A DNA stretch of 13,024 nucleotides from Saprospiraceae bacterium (GCA_007125435.1 SLDF01000138.1:1-13024); one strand, 5' to 3'. Counted from the stretch's first letter, positions 6,279 through 13,024 are shown. Program-made: numbers and translations. The notes: generated by a model from the letters alone, not told the origin.

Positions 6279-8342
6279 CTACTCTGCTGATATTTCTTTA
6301 GTTGCTTCTTCAGCTTCTGTTAAAGAAGAACTTTTGTATGCCGGCACGTTAATAAAAAATGTCGTCCCTTTCCCTTGTTCTGATTCAAAGTCTATGGAGC
6401 CACTGACCATATGTATAAACTCCCTACATAGCATGAGCCCAAGCCCTGCACCCTTTTCATTCTTTGTGCCGTAGTTGGTCACAAACTCTCCGCCTGATTT
6501 CAGTTTTTTATATGTGGAGGGATCCATACCTACACCATTATCTTCAATAGAGATGATAACCCTATTGCCTTCTTTTTTGGCAGACACTTCAATAGTATCT
6601 CCTTCATGAGAAAACTTAATGGCGTTTTGAGTTAGATTATAAATGATTACTCTTATCACGTCGCGGTCCGTATAGCAAAAAACATCACTATCAATCCAAT
6701 TATTTAAAATGATGCTTTTTCTATCAGCATGGTTTTCTAAAGGATCAAGAGCTTCGTTTGTCATTTCAAACAAATTGACCAATTGCGGTTTGGCCGAGAA
6801 CCCTTTGAGTTGAACTTTTGACCACTGCAAAAGCTTTTGAATCATATCCGTTGATACAGTAACAGAATGTTCTAGCTCTTCGATCAACTCCGGTTCCAGT
6901 GTTTCATCTTTCTCCTGTATTTTCAGCAATTCGATAGTAGAGCGTATGCTGTGGATTGGTGTCCTTATATCATGAGAAATGACAGAGAAGAGCTTGTTTT
7001 TCATGGTGTTCAGATTGTTTAACTCTTCATTTTTCTGCTCCAGTTTTTTGGCCTTTTTCTCTAATTCAGAACGTTGTTTATTAACAATGGCATTTAACTT
7101 TCTTTGCCTTGATATAATATATGTAAGCATTCCTGCTAACATGACCATGAAGAAGAGAATAATACTCCCTGCCCATATGTACCTCTTTTGTTGGGATAGC
7201 TTTACCTGCTTAAGCACCAATGCCTGTTCCTTTTTTTCTGCTTCAAACTTTGCTTCGCTCTCTTTTGCCGCGGTTGCAAGATAGTCGTCATAGATACTAT
7301 CGTTTAGGTCATAAGCTTCGTCAAGATATTCATAGGCTGTGTTAATTTGTCCAATAGCCTTATATGCCTCAGCCATTTTTAAGTACACATTAAGCTGGGC
7401 TGCCTTACTTCCTGAGCTAACAGCCATTTCTTCTGCTTCCAATAGCAACTCAAGCGCTTGCTGCGCTCTACCTGTATTGATCAATAAGCCAGAATAGGCT
7501 GTCAACACAGTTTGAAAGTTAGGGTTAGGACCTATACTCCGCATTCTTTCCAATGCACTCAAGAAGTACGTCTCTGCTTCTTCGCTTTCTTTATTTTCAG
7601 CTAAATACAAACCAATATTAGACTCGATGCTGGCCAAAGCATATTGAGAACCCTGCTTTTCAAACTCTTCTAATGCTAACTTGTAGTAATAAATGGCAGA
7701 GTCCCTTTCATTCAGTTTTTTATATGAGTTTCCTATTGAATTAAGGGTCGTTCCTATTTCGAGATCTTCGCCTGTCAGTGAAACCAAAGCAATCGATTTT
7801 TTTCCAAACTTTAAGGCGTTGTCATAATCTCCTAGCTTAAAATAGGTCATACCTATGTTGTGAAGAATGGCTTTTTGTAAGGGTATATGGTCAGATGATT
7901 CAGCGGTTTCTAGTCCCTTAAAGTAACTTTCAAGCGCTTTCTCAAAGTTGGACAATCTTGATTCTGCCGTACCTATTAGCGTATACGTTCTTATAACCAG
8001 GGATATATCTTCGACGTCTTCACTAAGGTCAAGTGCATGGTCTAGTATTTTTAGAGCATCATTAAAATTATTCTTTGAGGATATGATGTAAGCTTTTACA
8101 AGCAGTGTCCTTAGGTGTAATTCTTCATTAGATCCTACATAAGGGTCTGTTTCAAGCTGCTCAATAAGTGTAAGTGCAGAGTCACTGTAGGTTGATAGCG
8201 TTTCAAGGCTGTCTAGTACCGTAACAATCTCGTCGTCACTGCTAAACTCATCATGTTCAGTAGTGCTGCACCCGATAGTCCAAAGCAATATAAGAAATAC
8301 AAGAGCCAATTTGGCACGCATTCTAAAGTCTGAGATTTTCAT
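6279..8342 (-). CDS. TPR-containing sensor histidine kinase, lipoprotein-anchored
   Basis: This 687-residue kinase begins with a lipoprotein signal (hydrophobic ALVFLILL, lipobox TIGC with Cys25). Residues about 76-350 are tetratricopeptide repeats, seen as recurring patterns such as ALHNIGMTYFKLGDYDNALK-like blocks and NSIGNSYKKLNERDSAIYYY; these bind peptides or proteins, here in the periplasm. A charged coiled coil (about 355-385), a membrane helix (388-410) and a second coiled coil (415-447) lead to the kinase core: His457 in VISHDIRTPIHSI, N box IIYNLTQNAIKFS (566-578), G1 DNGVG (601-605), G2 GAGLGL (631-636). All key residues are present, so it should be active. No response regulator gene lies next to it, so its partner is encoded elsewhere. 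A second ATG seven codons in (8321) would also give a good signal peptide. The plan is typical of Bacteroidota orphan kinases. Confidence 0.92.
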   Translation of the reverse strand: MKISDFRMRAKLALVFLILLWTIGCSTTEHDEFSSDDEIVTVLDSLETLSTYSDSALTLIEQLETDPYVGSNEELHLRTLLVKAYIISSKNNFNDALKILDHALDLSEDVEDISLVIRTYTLIGTAESRLSNFEKALESYFKGLETAESSDHIPLQKAILHNIGMTYFKLGDYDNALKFGKKSIALVSLTGEDLEIGTTLNSIGNSYKKLNERDSAIYYYKLALEEFEKQGSQYALASIESNIGLYLAENKESEEAETYFLSALERMRSIGPNPNFQTVLTAYSGLLINTGRAQQALELLLEAEEMAVSSGSKAAQLNVYLKMAEAYKAIGQINTAYEYLDEAYDLNDSIYDDYLATAAKESEAKFEAEKKEQALVLKQVKLSQQKRYIWAGSIILFFMVMLAGMLTYIISRQRKLNAIVNKQRSELEKKAKKLEQKNEELNNLNTMKNKLFSVISHDIRTPIHSIRSTIELLKIQEKDETLEPELIEELEHSVTVSTDMIQKLLQWSKVQLKGFSAKPQLVNLFEMTNEALDPLENHADRKSIILNNWIDSDVFCYTDRDVIRVIIYNLTQNAIKFSHEGDTIEVSAKKEGNRVIISIEDNGVGMDPSTYKKLKSGGEFVTNYGTKNEKGAGLGLMLCREFIHMVSGSIDFESEQGKGTTFFINVPAYKSSSLTEAEEATKEISAE

Positions 8343-8760
8343 ACACCAAAAATAGAGAGCGTTCCGGCAGAAAATTGGGAGGCCACCTGAACTTAACTCA
8401 TTTTATTAAGCTTCCGTTTATCACTGGATAGACATACAAATCTATAGCAACAGCTTTTCCATTCCATAAAGTTAGATAAAAAACCATTAATGCACTAAAA
8501 ATGAAGATAAGTTTTTGAATAACAATGGTATAACATGGTTTTTGATGGGTGTGTTGTATGTAGCTACTTTGGGCATCACCCTCCTCCTAAAGTCGTCGGG
8601 TCGCTATGTTCCGGGGCTCGCTATTCGCTCGGCCTCGGTGTCGTTACCTCCACCGAGTCTGACTCCACTTCGCTACGCCACCCGCTCCACAGCGCTGATG
8701 CAAGACTGTAGAAAAACATCTGATTAAAGTGACCATCTTTAATCAAAGTGGATTTATCTT
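8343..8760. other. Intergenic region with repeat element copy 2
   Basis: No gene is supported between the TPR kinase start and the PDZ gene stop. Bases 8343-8546 are AT-rich and should hold the kinase promoter. CAAAAATA at 8347-8354 reads TATTTTTG on the minus strand, which fits the -7 consensus, but it is too close to the ATG to be convincing. Bases 8547-8734 are the repeat element. The open frame at 8515-8727 (+) runs through the repeat and is not considered a gene. Confidence 0.6.
8547..8734 (-). mobile_element. Small structured repeat element (MITE-like), copy 2
   Basis: Read on the minus strand this 188-bp element lines up with the two plus-strand copies. It has TTGCATCAGCG at the 5' side, GGGTGGCG, ATAGCGACCC and GAGGGTGATGCCCAAAG at the 3' side, and an outer end GGGTGT matching copy 3. 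Helices GCATCA/TGATGC (8573-8578 with 8696-8701) and GGGTCGC/GCCACCC (8598-8604 with 8677-8683) are kept. The internal hairpin is CTCGGTG/CACCGAG (8634-8640 with 8651-8657), seven perfect pairs of a sequence unlike the other copies. It is the most diverged copy. The flanking nonamers GTTTTTGAT (8538-8546) and ATCTTTAAT (8735-8743) agree at six of nine positions, perhaps a decayed target duplication. It carries no gene. Confidence 0.72.
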
Positions 8761-9873
8761 TTACTCATGTATACTATCAATCTCCACCTTCAAGTTCATA
8801 GACTTACCGTCTCTTTTGACCCGGACCTTCACCGTCTCGCCTGATTTATCTTTGACGAGACTTTTGAAGTGGTTGGCACTTTGGATTTTCTTACCATCAA
8901 ACTTATAAATGACATCATCTATCTGCAGGCCAGCCTTTTCTGCCGGAGAATCTTTTTCGATCTCAGAGACCTTTAGTCCATCATAATTATCCATTTCTAC
9001 AACGGTCACACCAAAAACACCTTTCTTTTTCTTAAAAGGCCATTGCCCTGACTCTTCTTGTGGAGGCGTCTCCATGTTCAAAGGAGGAAAGGGGAAGTCA
9101 AACTGTTGTATGTCAAACGAAGGTGCATTGGCTGTCAAATCAGCAAAAAGTGTCAGTTCATATTGATTGCGGATTAAGATTATTTTGACCACATCGTCAA
9201 CGTTTTTGCCTCGTATTATTTGTTGTAAATGCCTTGACGATCTCACTTCTTCATCGTCTATACTTATCACTAAATCTCCTTCAAGAATACCGGCTTTTTC
9301 TGCGGGACTTTCCGGCATTACGGATCGAACCAGTACACCTTTGCTTTCATTGTCTGATGTCTGTACACCCAGATAAGCTCCAGAAGACATTGGTGTAAAA
9401 GCAAAAGACTCACCCATCATTTCTCTCAGACGCTCAGTGAGCTCCTCAAAGTCAAACCCCGGAAAATCAAACGATAAAGAATCCGAATAAAAGTATTCTT
9501 CAGGTAAGTCTACATCAGGAGTTATGAAAGACGGCATCTTTGCCGGTTCTTTTGCCGGTTCCACATTAGTAAAGTAATACCGTCTGCGCTCACTATTTCC
9601 ATTTTCAAAACGGAATCTGGCTTCAATAATTCTGCTTTGGAGAGATGGGAAGGATTTTGCTTCTGATAGCCAACCGTCTAATTCCTCTTCCGTAAAAACA
9701 CCTTCTTTTACCGTCTCTACCTCTTTAGTAGAACCGTCGTCATAAATGTACAAATCCTTAATGCTTACAACCGCACTTTCTATGGTACCTTTTTCGCTCT
9801 GGGCTGATACAAACGAAACAGCACAACACAGCCACATCATCATGGCAAAGGAGATAAAATACTTACTCATCAT
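8761..9873 (-). CDS. Exported protein with two PDZ domains
   Basis: This 370-residue protein starts with a cleavable signal peptide (hydrophobic FISFAMMMWLCCAVSFVSA, likely cut before QSEKG at residue 25). Residues about 28-160 form an N-terminal part with no domain I recognise, ending in an acidic, Phe-rich stretch (EEYFYSDSLSFDFPGF). Two PDZ domains follow: one at about 165-245 (YLGVQTSDN, PAEKAGILEGDLVISID) and one at about 285-365 (FGVTVVEMD, PAEKAGLQIDDVIYKFDGKKI). Paired PDZ domains like these occur in DegP/HtrA proteases, but no trypsin-like catalytic triad or other protease domain is present, so it is probably a periplasmic or surface binding or adaptor protein. It lies 166 bp downstream of the helicase gene on the same strand; two hairpins between them suggest separate transcripts. 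Its partner proteins are unknown. Confidence 0.85.
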   Translation of the reverse strand: MMSKYFISFAMMMWLCCAVSFVSAQSEKGTIESAVVSIKDLYIYDDGSTKEVETVKEGVFTEEELDGWLSEAKSFPSLQSRIIEARFRFENGNSERRRYYFTNVEPAKEPAKMPSFITPDVDLPEEYFYSDSLSFDFPGFDFEELTERLREMMGESFAFTPMSSGAYLGVQTSDNESKGVLVRSVMPESPAEKAGILEGDLVISIDDEEVRSSRHLQQIIRGKNVDDVVKIILIRNQYELTLFADLTANAPSFDIQQFDFPFPPLNMETPPQEESGQWPFKKKKGVFGVTVVEMDNYDGLKVSEIEKDSPAEKAGLQIDDVIYKFDGKKIQSANHFKSLVKDKSGETVKVRVKRDGKSMNLKVEIDSIHE

Positions 9874-9907
9874 CTTAATACATTTTATTCAATTGAAACT
9901 GTGGTTT

Positions 9908-9930
9908 TTAAACCGAATTATGCATTTTCA
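9908..9930 (+). repeat. Short dispersed intergenic motif, copy d
   Basis: TTAAACCGAATTATGCATTT matches the consensus TTAAACCCGnATTATGCATT seen at 5-35 (minus) and 5627-5660 (minus). Here the motif forms the left arm and part of the loop of a perfect hairpin. Confidence 0.5.
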
Positions 9931-9973
9931 GGACATAATTCGGTCTTAACCCATAAGTCAAATCCGGGTTAAG
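9913..9973 (-). terminator. Two tandem perfect hairpins downstream of the helicase gene
   Basis: CCGAATTATG (9913-9922) pairs perfectly with CATAATTCGG (9934-9943), and CTTAACCC (9945-9952) pairs perfectly with GGGTTAAG (9966-9973). The two hairpins are separated by one base and lie 67 bp beyond the helicase stop, upstream of the PDZ gene. They could end the helicase transcript, but no strong T run follows. Because the sequence belongs to the dispersed motif family, they may instead be a repeat with a different role. Confidence 0.4.
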
Positions 9974-10039
9974 AATCAATTCTGGACCCCTTAATAACGA
10001 AGCTTGGCTGATAATAGTTATCTACATTAAGCAGATTTA

Positions 10040-12472
10040 TCACCCTTTTTCGATGTACAGTTTCATTTTTTTTATTCTGTCATCCAACTGTTCTGAACTC
10101 ATGCGCTCTCGAAGACGGTCGACTATGATTGGAAATGCAAATGGCGTAAATCGACCGGGGCTAATGATCTTGATATCCTGCTTTTTCAACCTTTCAAGGC
10201 AGTCTCTCAGTCTTAACTCTTCTAGCTCGAAGTAGCGAGCCTCTTCAAAAGCCTGAAGATACAAAAGGTTATCGGGCTCATAATCCTGCAACACTTTAAA
10301 GATTAATTGACTTGAACTTTGTAAGTGTTTCTCTCGCTTTTCTCTTCCCGGATACCCCTTAAAGACCAGTCCAGCTATAGAAGCTATATCCCTAAACCGA
10401 CGCTTGGCTAATTCGACCGCATTGATACTATTGCCAATATCACGTCCCAGGTGCTTGGTGTCGAATAAGCCGTTCTCAATGCTTTCCTCCAAAGGAATTT
10501 CCTGGTCAGACAGTAACTCCAGACCATAATCATTCATAGCAATAGAGAAGGTGATGGGTTTGATTTGTGATATTCTGAAGGCAAGCAATGCACCTAGCCC
10601 TTCATGGACAAACCGACCTTCAAATGGATAAATAAGGAGGTGGTAACCTTCCCGACTCTCAAACTTTTCAATGAGAAATGTAGACTGGTCAGGCAGGATA
10701 GATCTCTCCCGCTGTATATCCAATAGTGGTGCCAGGGCTTTGATTTCATCATCTTTCACTTTGTTATGGATGTAGTCATCAATTTTCTGGCGAATAGCTG
10801 CTGATAGCTGTGAAGATAAAGGCATTCTACCACCCATCCATGCAGGCACTTTACCCTTATTACTTTTGGACTTCTTGACATATACCGTCATATCTTTTAT
10901 ACGGACAAACTCCAATGGCTTGCCTGCAAACCAAAACACATCACCGGCGTGAAGCTGCGCAACAAACCATTCTTCTATCGTACCCAGCTTACCTCCTTTG
11001 ACATACCTTACACTTAGTGTGCCGTCGCCGACGATAGTGCCTATAGACATCCTATGTCTGTTTGCGGCACTTCTATTGATGATCCGGTATATGCCGTCAC
11101 TGCCCTTAGCGAGTTTTTTATACTCATTATACTCACTCAGACTACCACCGGAAACGACGAAGCCCAGAATGGACTGCCACTCTTCATGTGACAATGATGA
11201 AAAGGCATGGGTCGTAATAATTTCGCGGAATAAGTTATCCGGCCTTAGACCACTACCAACGGCGATAGTGACCAAATACTGCGCCAAAACATCGAAGGCT
11301 CGTATTACAGGCATCCGCGATTCCATCTTCCCTTTCTCAATGGCTTCTTTGAGTGCAGCTGCTTCTATAAGTTCCAGAGAGTTTGTTGGTAAAAAATGGA
11401 TTTGACTGACAGCACCGGGGCGGTGTCCTGACCTACCTGCCCTTTGCAGAAAACGAGCTACACCCTTAGGGCTGCCAACTTGAACAATCGACTCTACAGG
11501 TCTAAAGTCAACGCCCAGGTCCAGACTGCTTGTACACACAACCGCACTGAGTCGGCAATCGTGCAGCGCCTCCTCTACCCATGATCTTAGTTCCTTACTC
11601 ATCGAGCCATGGTGCATCGCCATGACACCTGCTAAGTCCGGGTCCGCCTCTAATAGCTTTTGGTACCATATTTCGCATTGAGCTCTGGTATTAGTAAAAA
11701 CAAGTGTGCTCTTGGAGTTTTTAATAACGTCCAATACATTGGGAAGTAGCTGTATGCCCAGGTGGCCTGACCACGGATATGTCTCTACTTCTGCCGGAAT
11801 GATCGTTTTTATGATGGTCTCTTTCTTGATTTTGGCCTTCACTATACAGGATCGGTGGACATTGTAACCACAGCCGAGCAATACCTCTTTCGCCTCTTCC
11901 AGATTGCCAATAGTCGCAGAGATACCCCAAACCTTCAGCTTGTCATTCATGGCTCGAAGTCGAGACAGTGCCAGCTCCATCTGAACACCTCTCTTACTTC
12001 CCAACAGTTCATGCCATTCGTCCACTATAAGGGCATCAAGATGGCTAAGAGCACCAGTATCCTTAGGCGAAGCAAGCATGAGGTGCAAGCTTTCAGGAGT
12101 AGTGATAAGGATATCAGGTGGCTTTAGCTTTTGCTTGCGCCGATCGCTTTGGCTGGTATCCCCTGTTCTGACACCTACTGACCAGTCCATGCCCAGAGCG
12201 TCAATTGCACGTAAGGCTGATATTTCTATTTCCTTCGCCAGGGCGCGAATCGGACATATCCAGATGGCTTTTATTCCTTTTGTTTTCTGTCTGGAGCCAT
12301 GGACCAATATGGGTATAAGTGCGGAGTAAGTCTTGCCACTACCGGTGGGTGCATTGATCAAGCCGGAAAAAGATGCATCGTATTTTTGCCAAACCTCTAA
12401 CTGAAAAGGGTGAGGCTGCCACCCCTTCCTTTCAAACCAGGCTAAAACACTTTTATAAAGACTTTCATCCAT
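10040..12472 (-). CDS. Ligase-associated DNA damage response type DExH helicase (Lhr-like)
   Basis: This 810-residue superfamily 2 helicase has Walker A at residues 41-48 (APTGSGKT), motif Ia (CPIRALAK), TTPESLH, motif II DEWH (151-154), motif III SAT (185-187) and motif VI QRAGRSGHRPG. After the two RecA-like domains come the winged-helix and Lhr-type beta-barrel region, with the diagnostic blocks FAGKPLEFVRIKDMTVYV and VPAWMGGRMPLSSQL. Length and these blocks fit the bacterial ligase-associated DExH helicase family, usually encoded with an ATP-dependent DNA ligase, a beta-CASP-type exonuclease and a metallophosphoesterase. None of those genes is next to it here: downstream is the PDZ gene, upstream a toxin gene on the other strand. 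It should act as an ATP-driven 3'-to-5' DNA translocase in DNA repair; this is family knowledge rather than shown here. The start MDESLYKSVLAWFERKGW is typical. Confidence 0.92.
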   Translation of the reverse strand: MDESLYKSVLAWFERKGWQPHPFQLEVWQKYDASFSGLINAPTGSGKTYSALIPILVHGSRQKTKGIKAIWICPIRALAKEIEISALRAIDALGMDWSVGVRTGDTSQSDRRKQKLKPPDILITTPESLHLMLASPKDTGALSHLDALIVDEWHELLGSKRGVQMELALSRLRAMNDKLKVWGISATIGNLEEAKEVLLGCGYNVHRSCIVKAKIKKETIIKTIIPAEVETYPWSGHLGIQLLPNVLDVIKNSKSTLVFTNTRAQCEIWYQKLLEADPDLAGVMAMHHGSMSKELRSWVEEALHDCRLSAVVCTSSLDLGVDFRPVESIVQVGSPKGVARFLQRAGRSGHRPGAVSQIHFLPTNSLELIEAAALKEAIEKGKMESRMPVIRAFDVLAQYLVTIAVGSGLRPDNLFREIITTHAFSSLSHEEWQSILGFVVSGGSLSEYNEYKKLAKGSDGIYRIINRSAANRHRMSIGTIVGDGTLSVRYVKGGKLGTIEEWFVAQLHAGDVFWFAGKPLEFVRIKDMTVYVKKSKSNKGKVPAWMGGRMPLSSQLSAAIRQKIDDYIHNKVKDDEIKALAPLLDIQRERSILPDQSTFLIEKFESREGYHLLIYPFEGRFVHEGLGALLAFRISQIKPITFSIAMNDYGLELLSDQEIPLEESIENGLFDTKHLGRDIGNSINAVELAKRRFRDIASIAGLVFKGYPGREKREKHLQSSSQLIFKVLQDYEPDNLLYLQAFEEARYFELEELRLRDCLERLKKQDIKIISPGRFTPFAFPIIVDRLRERMSSEQLDDRIKKMKLYIEKG

Positions 12473-12756
12473 AGCGATTAAAATGCCATTTGATATGAAT
12501 TTGTTGATCGGTAGTACACATAGAGAGGTTTACAACAATGCTTACAATACAGACAACTTAGCAAAACAATAAGTTTTCCCTTCCATAAATGTCAAAGCTC
12601 TTTTTCACTATTAGCAGTACAAAAAAATAATTATAATAACTTATTTCGTTAATTATTTTTATATTTGTGTTGTAATTGGCAACATTTCCAATAGACGTTT
12701 TGGCCATAGCCCGCTACTTCATTGCGAGTCGCTTTTATGAATCTGGAAATACTGAG
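12473..12756. other. Divergent intergenic region between helicase and toxin genes
   Basis: No gene is supported here. The region is strongly AT-rich around 12580-12680 and should contain the promoters of the helicase (minus) and of the toxin gene (plus). A candidate -7 element is listed at 12660-12667. The minus-strand frames at 12735-12941 and 12775-12978 are products of the repeat element. Confidence 0.55.
12660..12667 (+). promoter_or_regulatory. Candidate Bacteroidota -7 promoter element for the toxin gene
   Basis: TATATTTG fits the Bacteroidota -7 consensus TAnnTTTG and lies in an AT-rich stretch, about 90 bp upstream of the original toxin start (12757). No TTTG is found 19 bases upstream where the -33 element should be, so support is weak. 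If real, the repeat element now lies between this promoter and the intact reading frame. Confidence 0.3.
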
Positions 12757-12765
12757 ATGGAAATA
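12757..12765 (+). repeat. Left target-site duplication, ATGGAAATA
   Basis: This nonamer lies directly against the left end (GGGTG) of repeat element copy 3 and recurs exactly at 12940-12948 directly after its right end (CACCC). A perfect 9-bp direct repeat at both edges marks the element as a transposon-type insertion and a fairly recent one. Confidence 0.85.
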
Positions 12766-12816
12766 GGGTGCATTTCAAAATGTCGTTTTTTCGGGGATTG
12801 CATCAGCGATGTGTAA
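12757..12816 (+). pseudogene. Severed original start of the toxin gene
   Basis: The left target duplication begins with ATG and encodes M-E-I, the same first three residues as the intact toxin frame at 12940. Reading on from 12757 enters the inserted element and stops after 19 codons (MEIGCISKCRFFGDCISDV, stop TAA 12814-12816). This is therefore the original start codon and leader, now cut off from the gene. A ribosome using the old start would make only this short peptide. Confidence 0.6.
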
Positions 12817-12939
12817 GGGTGGCGACGGCAGGAGCCAGACCCAGCGTAGCAATAGCGAAGCTGAGGCCGACCTTTTAGGGAGCCCTGAAACGTAGCGACC
12901 CAAAGGGTGATGCCCAAAGCGACAAAATGAAATACACCC
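12766..12939 (+). mobile_element. Small structured repeat element (MITE-like), copy 3, intact with 9-bp target duplication
   Basis: This 174-bp copy is the best preserved. Its ends are imperfect inverted repeats: GGGTGCATTTCAAAATGTCG (12766-12785) against the complement of 12920-12939, GGGTGTATTTCATTTTGTCG, with 16 of 20 matches. It is flanked by ATGGAAATA on both sides. Internal helices are GCATCA/TGATGC (12800-12805 with 12908-12913), GGGTGGC/GCGACCC (12817-12823 with 12895-12901), hairpin CCCAGC/GCTGAG (12840-12845 with 12860-12865, one mismatch) and AGGG/CCCT (12877-12886). It has no transposase and must have been moved in trans; 9-bp duplications are made by several DDE transposase families, so the mobilising family cannot be named. 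It sits exactly at the toxin start codon in the same orientation as the gene. Confidence 0.88.
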
Positions 12940-12948
12940 ATGGAAATA
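12940..12948 (+). repeat. Right target-site duplication, ATGGAAATA
   Basis: This is an exact copy of 12757-12765, directly abutting the right terminal repeat of the inserted element. It restores the toxin gene's start codon and first three codons. Confidence 0.85.
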
Positions 12949-13024
12949 AGTTATAAAAGCCGAAAAATTGAAAAACAACTAGCTGATCCGAAAGAGATGT
13001 CCAAATCCTTTGGGCAGTTAGCTC
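12940..13024 (+). CDS. HigB/RelE-like toxin of a type II toxin-antitoxin system, 5' part only
   Basis: The frame beginning ATGGAAATAAGT reads MEISYKSRKIEKQLADPKEM, then SKSFGQLA, and runs off the window edge after 28 codons. This resembles the start of the HigB-type (plasmid maintenance killer) proteins of about 90-100 residues, which open with a strand such as M-x-I-x-Y-x-x-x-K-x-E-K and continue with an acidic or polar helix. Such toxins are mRNA-cleaving, ribosome-associated nucleases, usually with an antitoxin (HigA-type) gene directly downstream, which would lie outside this window. The start codon is the right half of the target duplication of a repeat element, so the gene is intact but its leader has been replaced by the element. 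Identification rests on 28 residues and is moderate. Confidence 0.65.
   Translation, partial: MEISYKSRKIEKQLADPKEMSKSFGQLA

Noticed and set aside
8515..8727. Plus-strand open frame of 70 codons
   Set aside because: It runs through repeat copy 2 on the strand opposite to the element and has no family resemblance beyond the repeat-derived peptide.
10998..11405. 135-codon plus-strand frame inside the helicase gene
   Set aside because: It lies antisense within a clearly conserved helicase reading frame and has no recognisable motif; it is a shadow frame.
1..13024. tRNA or rRNA genes
   Set aside because: I saw no cloverleaf with a T-loop GGTTCGA-type motif or rRNA-like conserved segment on either strand.

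Overview
The window looks like a chromosomal stretch from a member of the Bacteroidota, most likely a free-living marine or soil Cytophagales-type bacterium. The reasons are protein style and gene set: a HAMP-less sensor kinase paired with an OmpR-type regulator, a lipoprotein TPR histidine kinase, an 810-residue ligase-associated type DExH helicase, an exported isoaspartyl peptidase, and moderate-to-low GC with no convincing Shine-Dalgarno sequences. The genus is inference. Nothing here is phage- or plasmid-like except the edge of a toxin gene at the right end.

Layout, left to right. 1-336: intergenic, holding a 178-bp repeat element (copy 1). 337-1377 (+): lipoprotein-like isoaspartyl peptidase/L-asparaginase. 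1552-2790 (+): MacB/FtsX-type ABC transporter permease. 2962-3672 (-) and 3779-5206 (-): OmpR-family response regulator and its sensor kinase, kinase first, with a terminator-like hairpin between them. 5207-5722: divergent intergenic region with a long inverted repeat (24-bp perfect arms). 5723-6175 (+): META/HslJ-like lipoprotein. 6279-8342 (-): TPR-type sensor histidine kinase with no adjacent regulator. 8343-8760: intergenic with repeat element copy 2 (minus orientation). 8761-9873 (-): exported protein with two PDZ domains. 10040-12472 (-): DExH helicase of the ligase-associated Lhr-like family. 12473-12939: intergenic with repeat element copy 3. 12940-13024 (+): start of a HigB/RelE-like toxin gene cut by the window edge.

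The most interesting signal is a family of small non-autonomous elements (about 174-188 bp) at 139-316 (+), 8547-8734 (-) and 12766-12939 (+). The third has 20-bp imperfect terminal inverted repeats and a perfect 9-bp target duplication, ATGGAAATA. That duplication contains the toxin's start codon, so the insertion rebuilt the start and left the reading frame intact while putting 183 bp between the gene and its old leader. Inside the element an internal hairpin differs in sequence among all three copies but still pairs (CTCTAC/GTAGAG, CCCAGC/GCTGAG, CTCGGTG/CACCGAG), and two outer helices are shared. This is the pattern expected if a folded RNA or DNA structure is being selected. The left copy supplies an ATG in frame with the peptidase gene. 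A second, shorter intergenic motif (consensus near TTAAACCCGnATTATGCATT) recurs four to five times.

Functionally the window is mostly envelope sensing and maintenance: two sensor kinases, a META lipoprotein, a PDZ protein, an ABC permease and an exported peptidase, together with one DNA-repair helicase. No single pathway ties the genes together.
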